From Prevotella sp. (lineage in GTDB: Bacteria > Bacteroidota > Bacteroidia > Bacteroidales > Bacteroidaceae), in assembly GCA_017402445.1 (NCBI GenBank), contig JAFPME010000011.1, forward strand, positions 1 through 64,000: a stretch of 64,000 nucleotides of DNA, read 5' to 3'. Within the stretch, counting starts at the first letter, position 1; each line of letters begins with the position of its first letter. Below, in pieces: positions 43,048-52,849 of this stretch. Below the pieces are notes generated by a model. The model made no database searches, had not been told where the DNA came from, and saw only the letters and a program-made list of their open reading frames with translations. A program made the translations under genes and the position numbers.

Positions 43048-43875
43048 TCAGAGCTTGTACACCTGCTCTTTGACCCACTGCGCCCACTGCGTGTGCGACT
43101 TCTGGCGGTCGAAGGTCTGCCAGGGGATGGGTTTCCCGATGGTGACGGTAAACGATTTTCCTACGTTTTTGTACATTTCATCGACAAGAAAGAGCATGGC
43201 GATGTTCACCTTCTTGATGTGCTTGTCGCAGAAATTGGAGAGCTTGTAGAAACGCTCCGAGTTCTGCCCGCCGAAATGAATCGGCACGACGTCGCGCTGA
43301 TATTGGATGCTCTTCGTGACGAACGTCTTCTTCCACTCGAGGTCGCGCACCTCGTCGCCGCGCTTTCTCGAGCACAGTCCGGCGGGGAACATGAGCATGT
43401 GGTTCTTGCTCTGGAAGCCAGCTTCCACCATGGCGGGGAAAGAACGGCTCTGCGCCCCGGTCTTGTTGATGGGGATGCAGAGGGGCGCCAGTCCCGGAAG
43501 ATTCATCAGGATGTCGTTCACCAGGTAGCGGAAACGACTGTCGTAGTGACGGCCGATGATGCTGCCGAGCGCAACACCGTCTATGCCGCCGAGCGGATGG
43601 TTCGACACGAAGGTGTAGAGCCGTCCGTCGTCAGGGTCGGGCAGGTTCTCGCTGCCCTCCACGCGGAGGTCCATCTGCAGGTACTTCACACAAGCCTCCA
43701 GCCACGGTGTGCCCTTCAGCTCGCGGCTGTCCCACAGGAAAGCGTTCACTTCGTCCTGATGGACAATGCGCTTCAGCCACGACACCAGCGGTTTGGGCAC
43801 CCACTTGGCCTTGCTGCCCATCTTCGACCGCAGAATATCCTCTACGTCGACTGTTTTTTGAGTAATTGTCTGCAT
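43048..43875 (-). CDS. glsA: PlsC-like O-acyltransferase, glycine-lipid type (GlsA-like)
   Basis: 275 residues from the ATG at 43875; upstream in-frame starts fall across a candidate TATTTTTG promoter box at 43895-43902. The acyltransferase motif is SNHPLGGIDG (near 107), with the acceptor-site motif MFPAGLCSRKRG (near 162) and PIHFGGQNSERFY. It is predicted to add the second acyl chain to N-acyl-glycine. No clear membrane-spanning helix is present, so it should be peripheral on the inner membrane. It precedes the N-acyltransferase gene. Confidence 0.72.
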   Translation of the reverse strand: MQTITQKTVDVEDILRSKMGSKAKWVPKPLVSWLKRIVHQDEVNAFLWDSRELKGTPWLEACVKYLQMDLRVEGSENLPDPDDGRLYTFVSNHPLGGIDGVALGSIIGRHYDSRFRYLVNDILMNLPGLAPLCIPINKTGAQSRSFPAMVEAGFQSKNHMLMFPAGLCSRKRGDEVRDLEWKKTFVTKSIQYQRDVVPIHFGGQNSERFYKLSNFCDKHIKKVNIAMLFLVDEMYKNVGKSFTVTIGKPIPWQTFDRQKSHTQWAQWVKEQVYKL

Positions 43876-44249
43876 GTTTTTTGAAAACAATATGCAAAAA
43901 TACATATATTTTTCGAAACTCATTACACTTTTGCCGAAAAATATTCTTTTTACATGGTTTATTGTCACATATATAAGGGTTATATTCACTTTTGGTTAGC
44001 AAGAAGGCTGTGTTTGAAGCAAAGGAACAGACGTTCGTCACAAGGAAAACGGACCGCAGGCGCGGCATGTGACTGCAACGGCTGCATTTCAGCTCGGAGT
44101 AAACAAGTCAGGAGCATGTCGGCAAATGATGTGTTTTTGCTGAAAATCAAAAAAAATAAATCTTTTTTGAAAAAAAAGTGGGGAAAAGTGGGGAATTGTG
44201 GTGGAAAAGTATTACCTTTGTGGCAAATTCGTTTTTAAAAGAAGTACAC
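43876..44249. other. Divergent region between glsA and the dcw cluster
   Basis: No gene is seen. On the glsA side there is a minus-strand TATTTTTG box (43895-43902). The ~200 bp in the middle shows no structure I recognise. The mraZ side carries the MraZ-type operator and -7 box. Confidence 0.55.
44179..44220 (+). promoter_or_regulatory. mraZ promoter with MraZ-type operator repeats
   Basis: Two perfect TGGGG repeats (44179-44183, 44189-44193) and a third imperfect TGGTG (44199-44203) are each separated by exactly 5 bp. This is the TGGGN-N5 pattern bound by MraZ in other bacteria. The repeats lie just upstream of a TACCTTTG -7 box (44213-44220), which is 29 nt before the mraZ ATG. They cover the place where a -33 element would be, so autorepression by MraZ is the natural inference. 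Confidence 0.75.
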
Positions 44250-44735
44250 ATGCGATTTGTAGGTACCATAGAGGCAAAGACCGATGCGAAAGGACGGGCA
44301 TTCCTTCCCGCCACATTCCGCAAGGAACTGCAGGCTGCTGGCAAGCTGACGATGATGCTCCGCAAGGACATCTTCGAGCCTTGTCTGGTGCTCTATCCCG
44401 AATCGGTGTGGAATGAGCGCGTGGACACGCTGTCGCGCCGGCTGAGCATCTGGAACAGGGCTCACCAGCGCATCATGCGCCAGTTCATGAGCGACGTGGA
44501 GGAGGTATCGCTCGACGCCAACGGGCGATTCCTCATCCCGAAGCGCTATCTGGAGATGGCCGGTATCAACACCGACATCAAGTTCATCGGCACAGGCGCC
44601 ACCATTGAAATCTGGAGCGGCGAGAACACACAGGAACCGTTCCTCTCGCCCGACGAGTTCGGACAGGCACTGGAGGACGTGATGGGGCAGGAAAATCCCC
44701 TGTCGGCGAACACTCTTGAAAACATCATCAGATAA
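44250..44735 (+). CDS. mraZ: Transcriptional regulator MraZ
   Basis: 161 residues from the ATG at 44250. It has two SpoVT/AbrB-like half-repeats: FVGTIEAKTDAKGRAFLPATFRKEL at the N-terminus and DVEEVSLDANGRFLIPKRYL in the middle, each with the DAxGRxxxP signature. MraZ controls the division and cell-wall cluster that it heads. The TGGGG direct repeats immediately upstream are its probable binding site. The next gene, rsmH, starts 12 bp downstream. Confidence 0.95.
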   Translation: MRFVGTIEAKTDAKGRAFLPATFRKELQAAGKLTMMLRKDIFEPCLVLYPESVWNERVDTLSRRLSIWNRAHQRIMRQFMSDVEEVSLDANGRFLIPKRYLEMAGINTDIKFIGTGATIEIWSGENTQEPFLSPDEFGQALEDVMGQENPLSANTLENIIR

Positions 44736-44747
44736 CGCCCTGACACG

Positions 44748-45671
44748 ATGGCTATAACGGCAGAGACATACCATGTGCCGGTGCTCCTCGACGAGAGCAT
44801 CAACGGTCTGGGACTGAAACCTGGGGGAATCTATGTTGACGTCACTTTCGGCGGAGGCGGCCACAGCCGCGAAATCCTGAAGCGGCTCGGGGCGGAAGGG
44901 CACCTGTTCAGCTTCGATCAGGACGCCGATGCCGAGCGCAACATCCTTCCCAACCCCAACTTCACGTTCGTGCGCAGCAACTTCAGATACCTGAAGAACT
45001 GGATGCGCTACTACGAGGTGGAGCAGATTGACGGTCTGCTGGCCGACCTCGGTGTCTCAAGCCACCACTTCGACGACGAGACTCGCGGGTTCAGCTTCCG
45101 CTTTGATGCACCGCTCGACATGCGAATGAACAAGCGCGCGGGCCTGACGGCAGCCGACATCCTGAACAACGCAGACGAAAGCCGGTTGGCCGACATCTTC
45201 TTCCTCTATGGAGAGCTGAAGCAGTCGCGACGCATAGCAGCGGCCATCGTCAAGGCCAGGACACAGAAAACCATCTCGACGACCCAGGATTTGCTGAACG
45301 TCGTGAACCCGTTCTTCGCCCGCGAACGCGAGAAGAAGGACATGGCAAAACTGTTTCAGGCACTGCGCATCGAAGTGAACCACGAGATGTCTGCCCTGCG
45401 CGACATGCTGATGGCTGCCAGCGAGCTGCTCCGACCGGGCGGCCGCCTGTCGGTCATCACCTATCACTCTCTCGAAGACCGCATCGTGAAGAACATCATG
45501 CGCACGGGAAATGCTGAGGGTAAGGTGGAAAAGGACTTCTACGGGCACATAGAGACACCGTTTGTGACTGTGGGCAAGGTGATACAGCCTTCGGCTGAAG
45601 AACAGCAACGCAACCCGCGAAGCCGCAGTGCGAAACTGAGAATCGCCGAAAAACGGACAGAGAACGAGTAA
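44748..45671 (+). CDS. rsmH: 16S rRNA (cytosine1402-N4)-methyltransferase
   Basis: 307 residues. The SAM-binding motif is YVDVTFGGGGHSREIL (about 29-44). Further family motifs are LLADLGVSSHHFDD and GFSFRFDAPLDMRMN, with the C-terminal RLSVITYHSLEDRIVK. It methylates C1402 in the ribosomal P site. It is the second gene of the dcw cluster, as in most bacteria. Confidence 0.95.
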   Translation: MAITAETYHVPVLLDESINGLGLKPGGIYVDVTFGGGGHSREILKRLGAEGHLFSFDQDADAERNILPNPNFTFVRSNFRYLKNWMRYYEVEQIDGLLADLGVSSHHFDDETRGFSFRFDAPLDMRMNKRAGLTAADILNNADESRLADIFFLYGELKQSRRIAAAIVKARTQKTISTTQDLLNVVNPFFAREREKKDMAKLFQALRIEVNHEMSALRDMLMAASELLRPGGRLSVITYHSLEDRIVKNIMRTGNAEGKVEKDFYGHIETPFVTVGKVIQPSAEEQQRNPRSRSAKLRIAEKRTENE

Positions 45672-45686
45672 AGACAACATACAGAA

Positions 45687-46370
45687 ATGAGCGAAGAAAA
45701 AAACAACCTGACCGCCAACTCGCCAGCCGACGAGGATGAGCTGCTGCCCACGGAGGCCGAACTGGCCGGTGAGAAGCTGCCCATGGCCACGGTTGTGGAA
45801 ACAGTCAACGGCCCGGCTGAGGCCCCTGCTTCGCCCAACAATGAGGAAAAACAGCCAACCGAGGAGCCACCGCTGCGAAAGAAAGCGGCCTCGAAGAAGT
45901 CGGCCCCGGAAGCCGAACAGCCACTGAAGCGGAAATCCGACGGCAACAAAGCAGCCGACGACAACATCTCCGAGCTGGAACAGGCCATGAAAGACCAGGC
46001 CCGCGAGGACGAGAAGCCACAATCTACCAGCTTTTCGCTAAGAAAGATTCTTGGTGGCGACTGGCTGACGGCCGAACTGCTGAGACGACAAATAGGTGTC
46101 ATACTGCTCGTCACGGGCTTCATCATCGTCTACATCTCCAACCGCTACAGTTGCCAGAAAGACATGTTGGAGATAGACCGACTGAACGCAGAGCTCATCG
46201 ACGCCAAATACAGGGCGTTGTCGAGCACAAGCGAGCTGACGGAGCGCTGCCGCGAGAGCAATGTGCTCGAAATGTTGAAGGAGAACAAGGACAGCGTGCT
46301 GAAGATTGCCAGCCAGCCTCCCTACATCATCACCGTCCCAGACAACTACGTTCGGATTAATAATAAATAA
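45687..46370 (+). CDS. ftsL: FtsL-like cell division protein
   Basis: A 227-residue bitopic protein. The long cytoplasmic N-terminus (about 1-130) is rich in Glu, Pro, Ala and Lys and probably disordered. One membrane helix follows (about 136-151, IGVILLVTGFIIVYIS), then a short periplasmic coiled coil (MLEIDRLNAELIDAKYRALSS). Position and topology fit FtsL, which links FtsQ and FtsI in the divisome, but sequence similarity is low, as usual for this family. The N-terminus is far longer than that of E. coli FtsL. Confidence 0.82.
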   Translation: MSEEKNNLTANSPADEDELLPTEAELAGEKLPMATVVETVNGPAEAPASPNNEEKQPTEEPPLRKKAASKKSAPEAEQPLKRKSDGNKAADDNISELEQAMKDQAREDEKPQSTSFSLRKILGGDWLTAELLRRQIGVILLVTGFIIVYISNRYSCQKDMLEIDRLNAELIDAKYRALSSTSELTERCRESNVLEMLKENKDSVLKIASQPPYIITVPDNYVRINNK

Positions 46371-46402
46371 GTATACATTAATATATAATAAAGAGAGACG
46401 AT

Positions 46403-48553
46403 ATGGGTAGTTTCTTTGAAAGAGAAAAAATCATACCTCGATACAAGATCATCGGCTTCCTGATGGTCCTGCTCGGGCTGCTCATCTTGGGAAAGGCTCT
46501 CTACACGGCTACCGTGAAGCGCGACTACTGGAGCGTGGTGGCCGACAGGCTGAAACGTGACAGCGTGGAAGTGAAACCTGTCCGAGGCAACATTCTCAGC
46601 AGCGACGGGCGGCTCATGGCCAGCAGCATACCTGAATACAAGCTCTTCATGGACTTCAAAGCGCTCTCGGACAGCAAGGCCGACACACTCTGGACAGACT
46701 CGTTGGTGAACGTCATCTGCGAAGGTCTGCACGACATCTTCCCCGAACGGTCGGTTCAGGCGTTCAAGGACAGTCTGGAACGAGGCCGTGCCCGCATGAG
46801 CCGCAACTACCCTATATGGCCGCGACGCGTCAGTTACGACACGTACTCGGAGGTGAAGAAGCTGCCCATTTTCTGCCTGCGCTCGTTCCAGGGAGGGTTC
46901 CATGTAGAAGAATATAACTCGCGCAACCACCCATTCGGCTCACTGGCAGGGCGAACGGTGGGCGAAATGTACGGAGCAAAGGACTCGGCCAAGTGCGGTC
47001 TGGAGCAGTACTTCGACAGCACCCTGCGCGGCAAGCCCGGCGTGGTGCAGCGCAAGAAAGTGCTGAACAAATACCTGAGCATCACCGAACGGCCGCCCGT
47101 TGACGGTGCCGACATCATCACGACCATCGACGTGGGCATGCAGGACCTGGCCGAGCGCGCTGTCATTGAAGAACTGAAGGAAATCAACGGCAACGTGGGC
47201 GTGGCCATCGTCATGGAAGTGAAGACAGGCGACGTAAAAGCCATCGTGAACATGCAGAAATGCGCCGACGGCGAATACCGCGAACGGCAGAACCACGCCG
47301 TGAGCGACTTGCTGGAACCCGGATCGGTGTTCAAGACGGCATCGCTGATGGTGGCTCTCGACGACGGTGTCGTCGACACTACGTACAAGGTAGATTGCTC
47401 TGGCGGAACGTACGACATGCACGGAGCGAAGATGCGCGACCACAACTGGCATCGTGGCGGCTATGGCATCCTGTCGTTTGGGCAGACACTGGAATACAGT
47501 TCAAATATCGGCGTCAGCCGAATCATCGATGAGCACTACGGAAAGAATCCCGAGAAATTCGTCGAAGGGCTGCGGCGCATCGGCATAGCATCCGACCTGG
47601 AGATACCTCTTGTAGGTTCGGCTGCCCCACGCATCCGCATGCCGAAGAAGAACGCCCGCGGACAGTACACAAACTGGAGCAAGACGGCCTTGGCCTGGAT
47701 GAGCATCGGCTACGAAACGCAGGTACCGCCCATCTCGACGCTGACATTCTACAACGCCATTGCCAACGACGGGCGGATGATGCGGCCACGCTTCGTGAAG
47801 CAAATCGTGAAGGACGGGCAGGTGCTGCAGGAATTCAAGCCGCAGGTCATCAAGGAAAGAATCTGCAAGGAGTCCACCCTGCGCAAGATGCAGACCATAC
47901 TGTACCACGTGGTGAGCCAGGGACTGGGCAAGAAAGCCGGGTCGCGCTCGTTCAAAGTAGCCGGGAAAACAGGCACAGCACAGATTTCGAAAGGTGTGGG
48001 AGGTTACAAGACCGGACAGATGAACTATCTGCTCTCGTTTGCAGGCTACTTCCCGGCCGACAAGCCACGCTACAGCTGCATCGTCTGCATACAGAAATCA
48101 GGACTGCCTGCATCGGGCGGCGGCATGAGTGGTGTGGTGTTCCACAACATTTCGGAAGGCATCATGGCCCAAGACGTAAAACTCGACGTGAACGATGCGC
48201 GCGACTCGCTCAGTATCCTGATGCCCGACGTGAAGGGAGGCAACCTGATTCCCGCTGACTACGTGCTGACACAGCTCGGCATCAGGACTGCATTCGACTG
48301 GACCAGTGACGGAAAACCCGTATGGGGAACAGCCACCCGTACCCCCAATGACGTGCAGCTGACGAAGACCGAGGTCACAGACGACTCGCTGGTCCCGAAC
48401 GTTCGCGGCATGGGTGCACGCGATGCTGTCTACATGATGGAAAGCCGTGGCATCAAAGTGAGAATAGAAGGTCGCGGAAAGGTTGTGGCTCAGAGTCTCG
48501 GACCCGGCATGCGCTACAGAAAAGGAGAAACTTGTTCGTTAAAATTGAATTGA
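46403..48553 (+). CDS. ftsI: Septal peptidoglycan transpeptidase (FtsI/PBP) with PASTA domain
   Basis: A 716-residue class B penicillin-binding protein. A membrane anchor (about 14-32) is followed by the pedestal domain. The transpeptidase domain has the catalytic SVFK at 308-311, SSN at 366-368 and KTG at 522-524. A PASTA domain closes the protein (about 655-716, VPNVRGMGARDAVYMM). It cross-links septal peptidoglycan and is the beta-lactam target. The C-terminal PASTA domain is lacking in E. coli FtsI but present in SpoVD-type enzymes. Confidence 0.93.
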   Translation: MGSFFEREKIIPRYKIIGFLMVLLGLLILGKALYTATVKRDYWSVVADRLKRDSVEVKPVRGNILSSDGRLMASSIPEYKLFMDFKALSDSKADTLWTDSLVNVICEGLHDIFPERSVQAFKDSLERGRARMSRNYPIWPRRVSYDTYSEVKKLPIFCLRSFQGGFHVEEYNSRNHPFGSLAGRTVGEMYGAKDSAKCGLEQYFDSTLRGKPGVVQRKKVLNKYLSITERPPVDGADIITTIDVGMQDLAERAVIEELKEINGNVGVAIVMEVKTGDVKAIVNMQKCADGEYRERQNHAVSDLLEPGSVFKTASLMVALDDGVVDTTYKVDCSGGTYDMHGAKMRDHNWHRGGYGILSFGQTLEYSSNIGVSRIIDEHYGKNPEKFVEGLRRIGIASDLEIPLVGSAAPRIRMPKKNARGQYTNWSKTALAWMSIGYETQVPPISTLTFYNAIANDGRMMRPRFVKQIVKDGQVLQEFKPQVIKERICKESTLRKMQTILYHVVSQGLGKKAGSRSFKVAGKTGTAQISKGVGGYKTGQMNYLLSFAGYFPADKPRYSCIVCIQKSGLPASGGGMSGVVFHNISEGIMAQDVKLDVNDARDSLSILMPDVKGGNLIPADYVLTQLGIRTAFDWTSDGKPVWGTATRTPNDVQLTKTEVTDDSLVPNVRGMGARDAVYMMESRGIKVRIEGRGKVVAQSLGPGMRYRKGETCSLKLN

Positions 48554-48556
48554 TAT

Positions 48557-50005
48557 ATGAAGCTTAGCTTGTTATTGAAGAACATCAACCCGCTCCAGGT
48601 GGTCGGAAACGACGACGTGGAAATAACGGGTATCAACATAGACAGCCGCAAGATAGCAGCCGGACACCTGTTCGTGGCCATGAAAGGCACGCAGGTGGAC
48701 GGTCATCAGTTTATCGGGAAAGCCATTGGACAGGGCGCCGTTGCCGTGCTCTGCGAGGACTTACCTGCCGACACGTCGGACGCTACTTACGTTCAGGTGG
48801 CGAGCACCGAGGATGCCGTGGGAAAGGTAGCCACGCTGTTCTACGGCGATCCGTCTTCGAAAATGAAGCTCGTAGGCGTGACTGGAACCAACGGAAAGAC
48901 CACCATCGCTACACTGCTCTACAATCTGTTCCGCAAGCTGGGCTATCGTTGCGGACTGCTCTCTACAGTTTGCAACTACATAGAGGACGAGGCTGTTCCC
49001 GCAAGCCATACTACACCCGACCCCATCGAGCTGAACCAGCTGCTGGCACGCATGGTGGACGCAGGCTGCCAGTATGCATTCATGGAGTGTTCCAGCCATG
49101 CCATCCATCAGAAGCGCATCGGCGGACTGAAGTTCGCCGGGGGTATTTTCACCAATCTGACGCGCGACCACATGGATTACCACAAGACTGTGGAGAACTA
49201 CCGCAACGCGAAGAAGGCGTTCTTCGACGCATTGCCAAAGTCGGCATTCGCCATCACGAACGCTGATGACAAGAACGGAATGGTGATGGTGCAGAACACA
49301 AAGGCCACTGTGAAGACCTATTCCACCCGGACAATGGCTGATTTCAGGGCACGTCTGCTGGAATGCCACTTCGAAGGCATGTATCTCGACATCGACGGCC
49401 ACGAGGTGGGAGTGCAGTTTATCGGTAAGTTCAACGTGAGCAATCTACTCGCCGTCTACGGCACCGCACTGATGTTGGGACAGAAAGCAGAGGACGTCCT
49501 GCTGGTTATGAGCACGCTGAAGAGCGTCAGCGGACGTCTGGAGCCCATCCGCTCGCCCGAAGGATTCACGGCCATCGTAGACTATGCTCACACTCCCGAC
49601 GCCTTGGAGAACGTGCTGAAAGCCATCCATGAGGTGCTCAACGGCAAGGGAAGGGTGATAACCGTATGCGGAGCAGGCGGAAACCGCGACAAAGGCAAGC
49701 GTCCGATCATGGCACAGGAAGCCGTGAAGCAGAGCGACCGCGTCATCATCACAAGCGACAACCCGCGCTTCGAGGATCCGCAAGACATCATCAACGACAT
49801 GCTGTCAGGACTCGACAAGCAGCAGATGAAGAAAGTGGTGGCCATCACCGACCGCAGGGAAGCCATCCGCACGGCCTGTATGATGGCGCAGAAGGGCGAT
49901 GTCATCCTCATTGCCGGCAAAGGACATGAGGACTATCAGGAGATAAAGGGCGTGAAGCACCACTTCGACGACCGCGAGGTGGTCCGCGACATCTTCGCCC
50001 AGTGA
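48557..50005 (+). CDS. murE: UDP-MurNAc-L-Ala-D-Glu:meso-diaminopimelate ligase
   Basis: A 482-residue Mur ligase with ATP loop [14 protein letters not shown] (near 110) and the central [14 protein letters not shown]. The amino-acid specificity loop [10 protein letters not shown] contains the DNPR motif that marks meso-diaminopimelate addition. It follows ftsI by 3 bp. It adds the third residue of the stem peptide in the cytoplasm, so the wall is predicted to be of the meso-DAP type. Confidence 0.95.
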   Translation: MKLSLLLKNINPLQVVGNDDVEITGINIDSRKIAAGHLFVAMKGTQVDGHQFIGKAIGQGAVAVLCEDLPADTSDATYVQVASTEDAVGKVATLFYGDPSSKMKLVGVTGTNGKTTIATLLYNLFRKLGYRCGLLSTVCNYIEDEAVPASHTTPDPIELNQLLARMVDAGCQYAFMECSSHAIHQKRIGGLKFAGGIFTNLTRDHMDYHKTVENYRNAKKAFFDALPKSAFAITNADDKNGMVMVQNTKATVKTYSTRTMADFRARLLECHFEGMYLDIDGHEVGVQFIGKFNVSNLLAVYGTALMLGQKAEDVLLVMSTLKSVSGRLEPIRSPEGFTAIVDYAHTPDALENVLKAIHEVLNGKGRVITVCGAGGNRDKGKRPIMAQEAVKQSDRVIITSDNPRFEDPQDIINDMLSGLDKQQMKKVVAITDRREAIRTACMMAQKGDVILIAGKGHEDYQEIKGVKHHFDDREVVRDIFAQ

Positions 50006-50100
50006 GCAAGAAGGCGTCCAATCCTGCCAAGTCACACCCACAACAGCTGTCAACAACAGCCCAACCAATCGATTCACACTCAGAAAACCCGTAACAGAAT

Positions 50101-51372
50101 ATGTTATATTACTTCTTTAGATTTCTCGAGCACTACAACATACCAGGTTCGCACATGTGGAGCTACATCTCCTTCCGTGCGCTGCTGACATTGATTCTCT
50201 CGCTGATCATCTCAGCATGGTTCGGCGAACACTTCATCAAGTTTATGAAGCGGCGCAACATTTCGGAGACAGCGCGCGACGCGAGCATCGATCCCTTCGG
50301 AGAGAAGAAGAAAGGTGTGCCTACCATGGGCGGTATCATCATCATCGTCAGCATCCTGGTTCCCGTCTTGCTGCTCGGACGTATGCGAAACATCTACCTC
50401 ATTCTGATGATCGTAACGACAGTCTGGCTGGGATTCCTGGGTTTTCTGGACGATTATATCAAGATATTCCGACGCAACAAAGATGGCCTGAAGGGCAAAT
50501 ACAAGATCGTGGGCCAGGTGAGCATCGGACTCATCGTGGGATTGACGCTCTGGCTGAGCCCCGATGCGAAAATCAATGAGAACCTGACTCTTGAGAAACA
50601 GAACAAGACGGAGACAGTCATTCACAAGTCAGAAGCGGTGAAATCGCTGAAAACGACCATCCCATTCGTGAAAAACCATGACTTAGACTACTCTAAGATC
50701 ATGGGATTCATGGGTGAAAACAGCCGCGCTGCCGGATGGGTACTATTCGTCGTGATGACCATACTCGTAGTGACAGCTGTCTCCAACGGAGCCAACCTGA
50801 ACGACGGAATGGACGGGATGTGCGCAGGCAATTCTGCCATCATCGGCGTTGCGCTGGGTATTCTGGCCTACGTAAGCAGTCACATTGAATACGCGGCCTA
50901 CTTCAACATCATGTTCATACCCGGTTCACAGGAACTGGTTATCTTTGTCTGCGCCTTTGTGGGTGCCATGGTTGGTTTCCTCTGGTACAATGCCTACCCC
51001 GCACAGGTGTTCATGGGCGACACAGGCTCGCTCACTATCGGTGGCATCATCGGCGTCATTGCGGTGATTATACACAAGGAACTGCTGCTTCCAATCCTTT
51101 GCGGCATCTTTTTCGTGGAGAGTCTCAGCGTCATCGTACAGACACAGGTGTTCAAATACTACAAGAAAAAGGGCCAGCGTGTACGCGTTTTCCGTGCAAC
51201 GCCTATCCACGACAACTTCCGCAAGCTGGATTCGCAGCTCGACCAAACGAGCCGATACATATTCAAGAAATGGCCTGAGCGCCAGTTCCATGAGTCGAAA
51301 ATCACATTCCGCTTCTGGATTGTAACACTCATACTGACAGCCATCACCATTATCACGTTGAAAATCAGATAG
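50101..51372 (+). CDS. mraY: Phospho-MurNAc-pentapeptide-transferase
   Basis: A 423-residue polytopic membrane enzyme with about ten helices. It moves phospho-MurNAc-pentapeptide onto undecaprenyl phosphate to make lipid I. Conserved cytoplasmic-face motifs are GVPTMGGIIII, the Asp pair in FLDDYIKI, the metal-site loop NLNDGMDGM and GDTGSL near 300. It is about 60 residues longer than E. coli MraY. The extra sequence includes a charged loop near 165-205 (NLTLEKQNKTETVIHKS), as in other Bacteroidetes. Confidence 0.95.
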   Translation: MLYYFFRFLEHYNIPGSHMWSYISFRALLTLILSLIISAWFGEHFIKFMKRRNISETARDASIDPFGEKKKGVPTMGGIIIIVSILVPVLLLGRMRNIYLILMIVTTVWLGFLGFLDDYIKIFRRNKDGLKGKYKIVGQVSIGLIVGLTLWLSPDAKINENLTLEKQNKTETVIHKSEAVKSLKTTIPFVKNHDLDYSKIMGFMGENSRAAGWVLFVVMTILVVTAVSNGANLNDGMDGMCAGNSAIIGVALGILAYVSSHIEYAAYFNIMFIPGSQELVIFVCAFVGAMVGFLWYNAYPAQVFMGDTGSLTIGGIIGVIAVIIHKELLLPILCGIFFVESLSVIVQTQVFKYYKKKGQRVRVFRATPIHDNFRKLDSQLDQTSRYIFKKWPERQFHESKITFRFWIVTLILTAITIITLKIR

Positions 51373-51472
51373 AGTAAGTACGAAATCTGTGTTGGAAGGA
51401 AAAGAAAGATAGCAACAAGGATGTGAAAGACCGAAATTATTCGGAAAAGAAAAAGAAGGAGTAAGAGAAGTT

Positions 51473-52804
51473 ATGAAGAAAATCGTTGTTTTAGGAGCTG
51501 CTGAAAGTGGCGCAGGAGCAGCCGTTCTGGCCAAGAAAGAAGGATACGATGTTTTCGTATCCGACATGGGAACAATCAAGGACCGCTACAAGAACATGCT
51601 CGATGGGCACGGAATTGAATGGGAAGAAGGTCATCATACGGAAGAAAAGATTCTCGATGCCGACGAAGTCATCAAGAGTCCTGGCATACCCGACGAAGCT
51701 CCGATGATTCAGAAGATCATCGCCAAGGGCATTCATATCATCAGCGAAATAGAATTTGCCGGCCGTTACACGAACTCGAAGATGATTTGCATCACGGGAT
51801 CGAACGGAAAGACGACAACGACATCGCTCATCTACCATATATTCAAGGCTGCCGGATACGATGCCGGACTGGCTGGAAACATTGGACATTCGCTCGCCTT
51901 GCAAGTCGCAGAAGAGCCACACGAATACTATATTATTGAATTGTCTTCGTTCCAGCTCGACAATATGTATGATTTCAGAGCCAACGTGGCCGTCTTGCTG
52001 AACATTACGCCCGACCATCTGGACCGGTACCAAAACAACATGCAGAACTACGTGGATGCAAAAATGCGCATCATCCGCAACCAGACACCCGAAGACGCAT
52101 TCATCTACTGGAACGACGACCCCATCATCAGCCGCGAGCTGAAGAAGTACGACATCAAGTCCGTGCAGCTCCCGTTCTCTGAACTGAAGGAGAAAGGCTC
52201 CATCGGTTACATCGAAGAAGGACAGTACAAGATTGAATACCCCACACCGTTCAACATGGAACAGGAGGAGCTGTCGCTGACCGGCAAGCACAACATCTAC
52301 AACTCGCTCGCTGCTGGTATCGCTTCGAACGTGAGCGGCATCAAGAAAGAAATCATCCGCAAAAGCCTCAGCGACTTCCCCGGTGTGGAACATCGTTTGG
52401 AAAAAGTCTGCATGGTAGGCGGTGTGGAATACATCAACGACTCTAAGGCAACAAACGTGGACGCATGCTGGTATGCTTTGGAAAGCATGAAGACCCCGAC
52501 CATTCTCATCATTGGAGGAAAGGACAAGGGAAACGACTACGAACCTATCAAGGAGCTGGTCAGGCAGAAATGCGCCGGACTTGTATATCTCGGCGCTGAC
52601 AATCAGAAACTGCACGACAACTTCGACGGAATGGGTATTCCCGTGCGCGACACCCACTCGATGAAAGAATGTGTGGAGGCCTGCTACGAAATGGCAAAGC
52701 CCGGTATGACGGTGCTACTCTCCCCCTGCTGCGCTTCGTTTGACCTGTTCAAGAACATGGAAGACCGTGGCGAACAGTTCAAGACGCTCGTGCGCAACCT
52801 ATAA
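51473..52804 (+). CDS. murD: UDP-N-acetylmuramoylalanine:D-glutamate ligase
   Basis: A 443-residue Mur ligase. The N-terminal Rossmann-like start is IVVLGAAESGAGAAVLAKKEG, the P-loop is ITGSNGKTTTTSLIYHIF (near 104), and the C-terminal domain contains YINDSKATNVDACWYAL and LIIGGKDKGNDY. It adds D-glutamate, the second stem-peptide residue. It is part of the contiguous dcw operon, 100 bp after mraY. Confidence 0.95.
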   Translation: MKKIVVLGAAESGAGAAVLAKKEGYDVFVSDMGTIKDRYKNMLDGHGIEWEEGHHTEEKILDADEVIKSPGIPDEAPMIQKIIAKGIHIISEIEFAGRYTNSKMICITGSNGKTTTTSLIYHIFKAAGYDAGLAGNIGHSLALQVAEEPHEYYIIELSSFQLDNMYDFRANVAVLLNITPDHLDRYQNNMQNYVDAKMRIIRNQTPEDAFIYWNDDPIISRELKKYDIKSVQLPFSELKEKGSIGYIEEGQYKIEYPTPFNMEQEELSLTGKHNIYNSLAAGIASNVSGIKKEIIRKSLSDFPGVEHRLEKVCMVGGVEYINDSKATNVDACWYALESMKTPTILIIGGKDKGNDYEPIKELVRQKCAGLVYLGADNQKLHDNFDGMGIPVRDTHSMKECVEACYEMAKPGMTVLLSPCCASFDLFKNMEDRGEQFKTLVRNL

Positions 52805-52849
52805 GAAAACGAGGAAACGACCACAGAACATTAAGAAAATGCAATAAGT

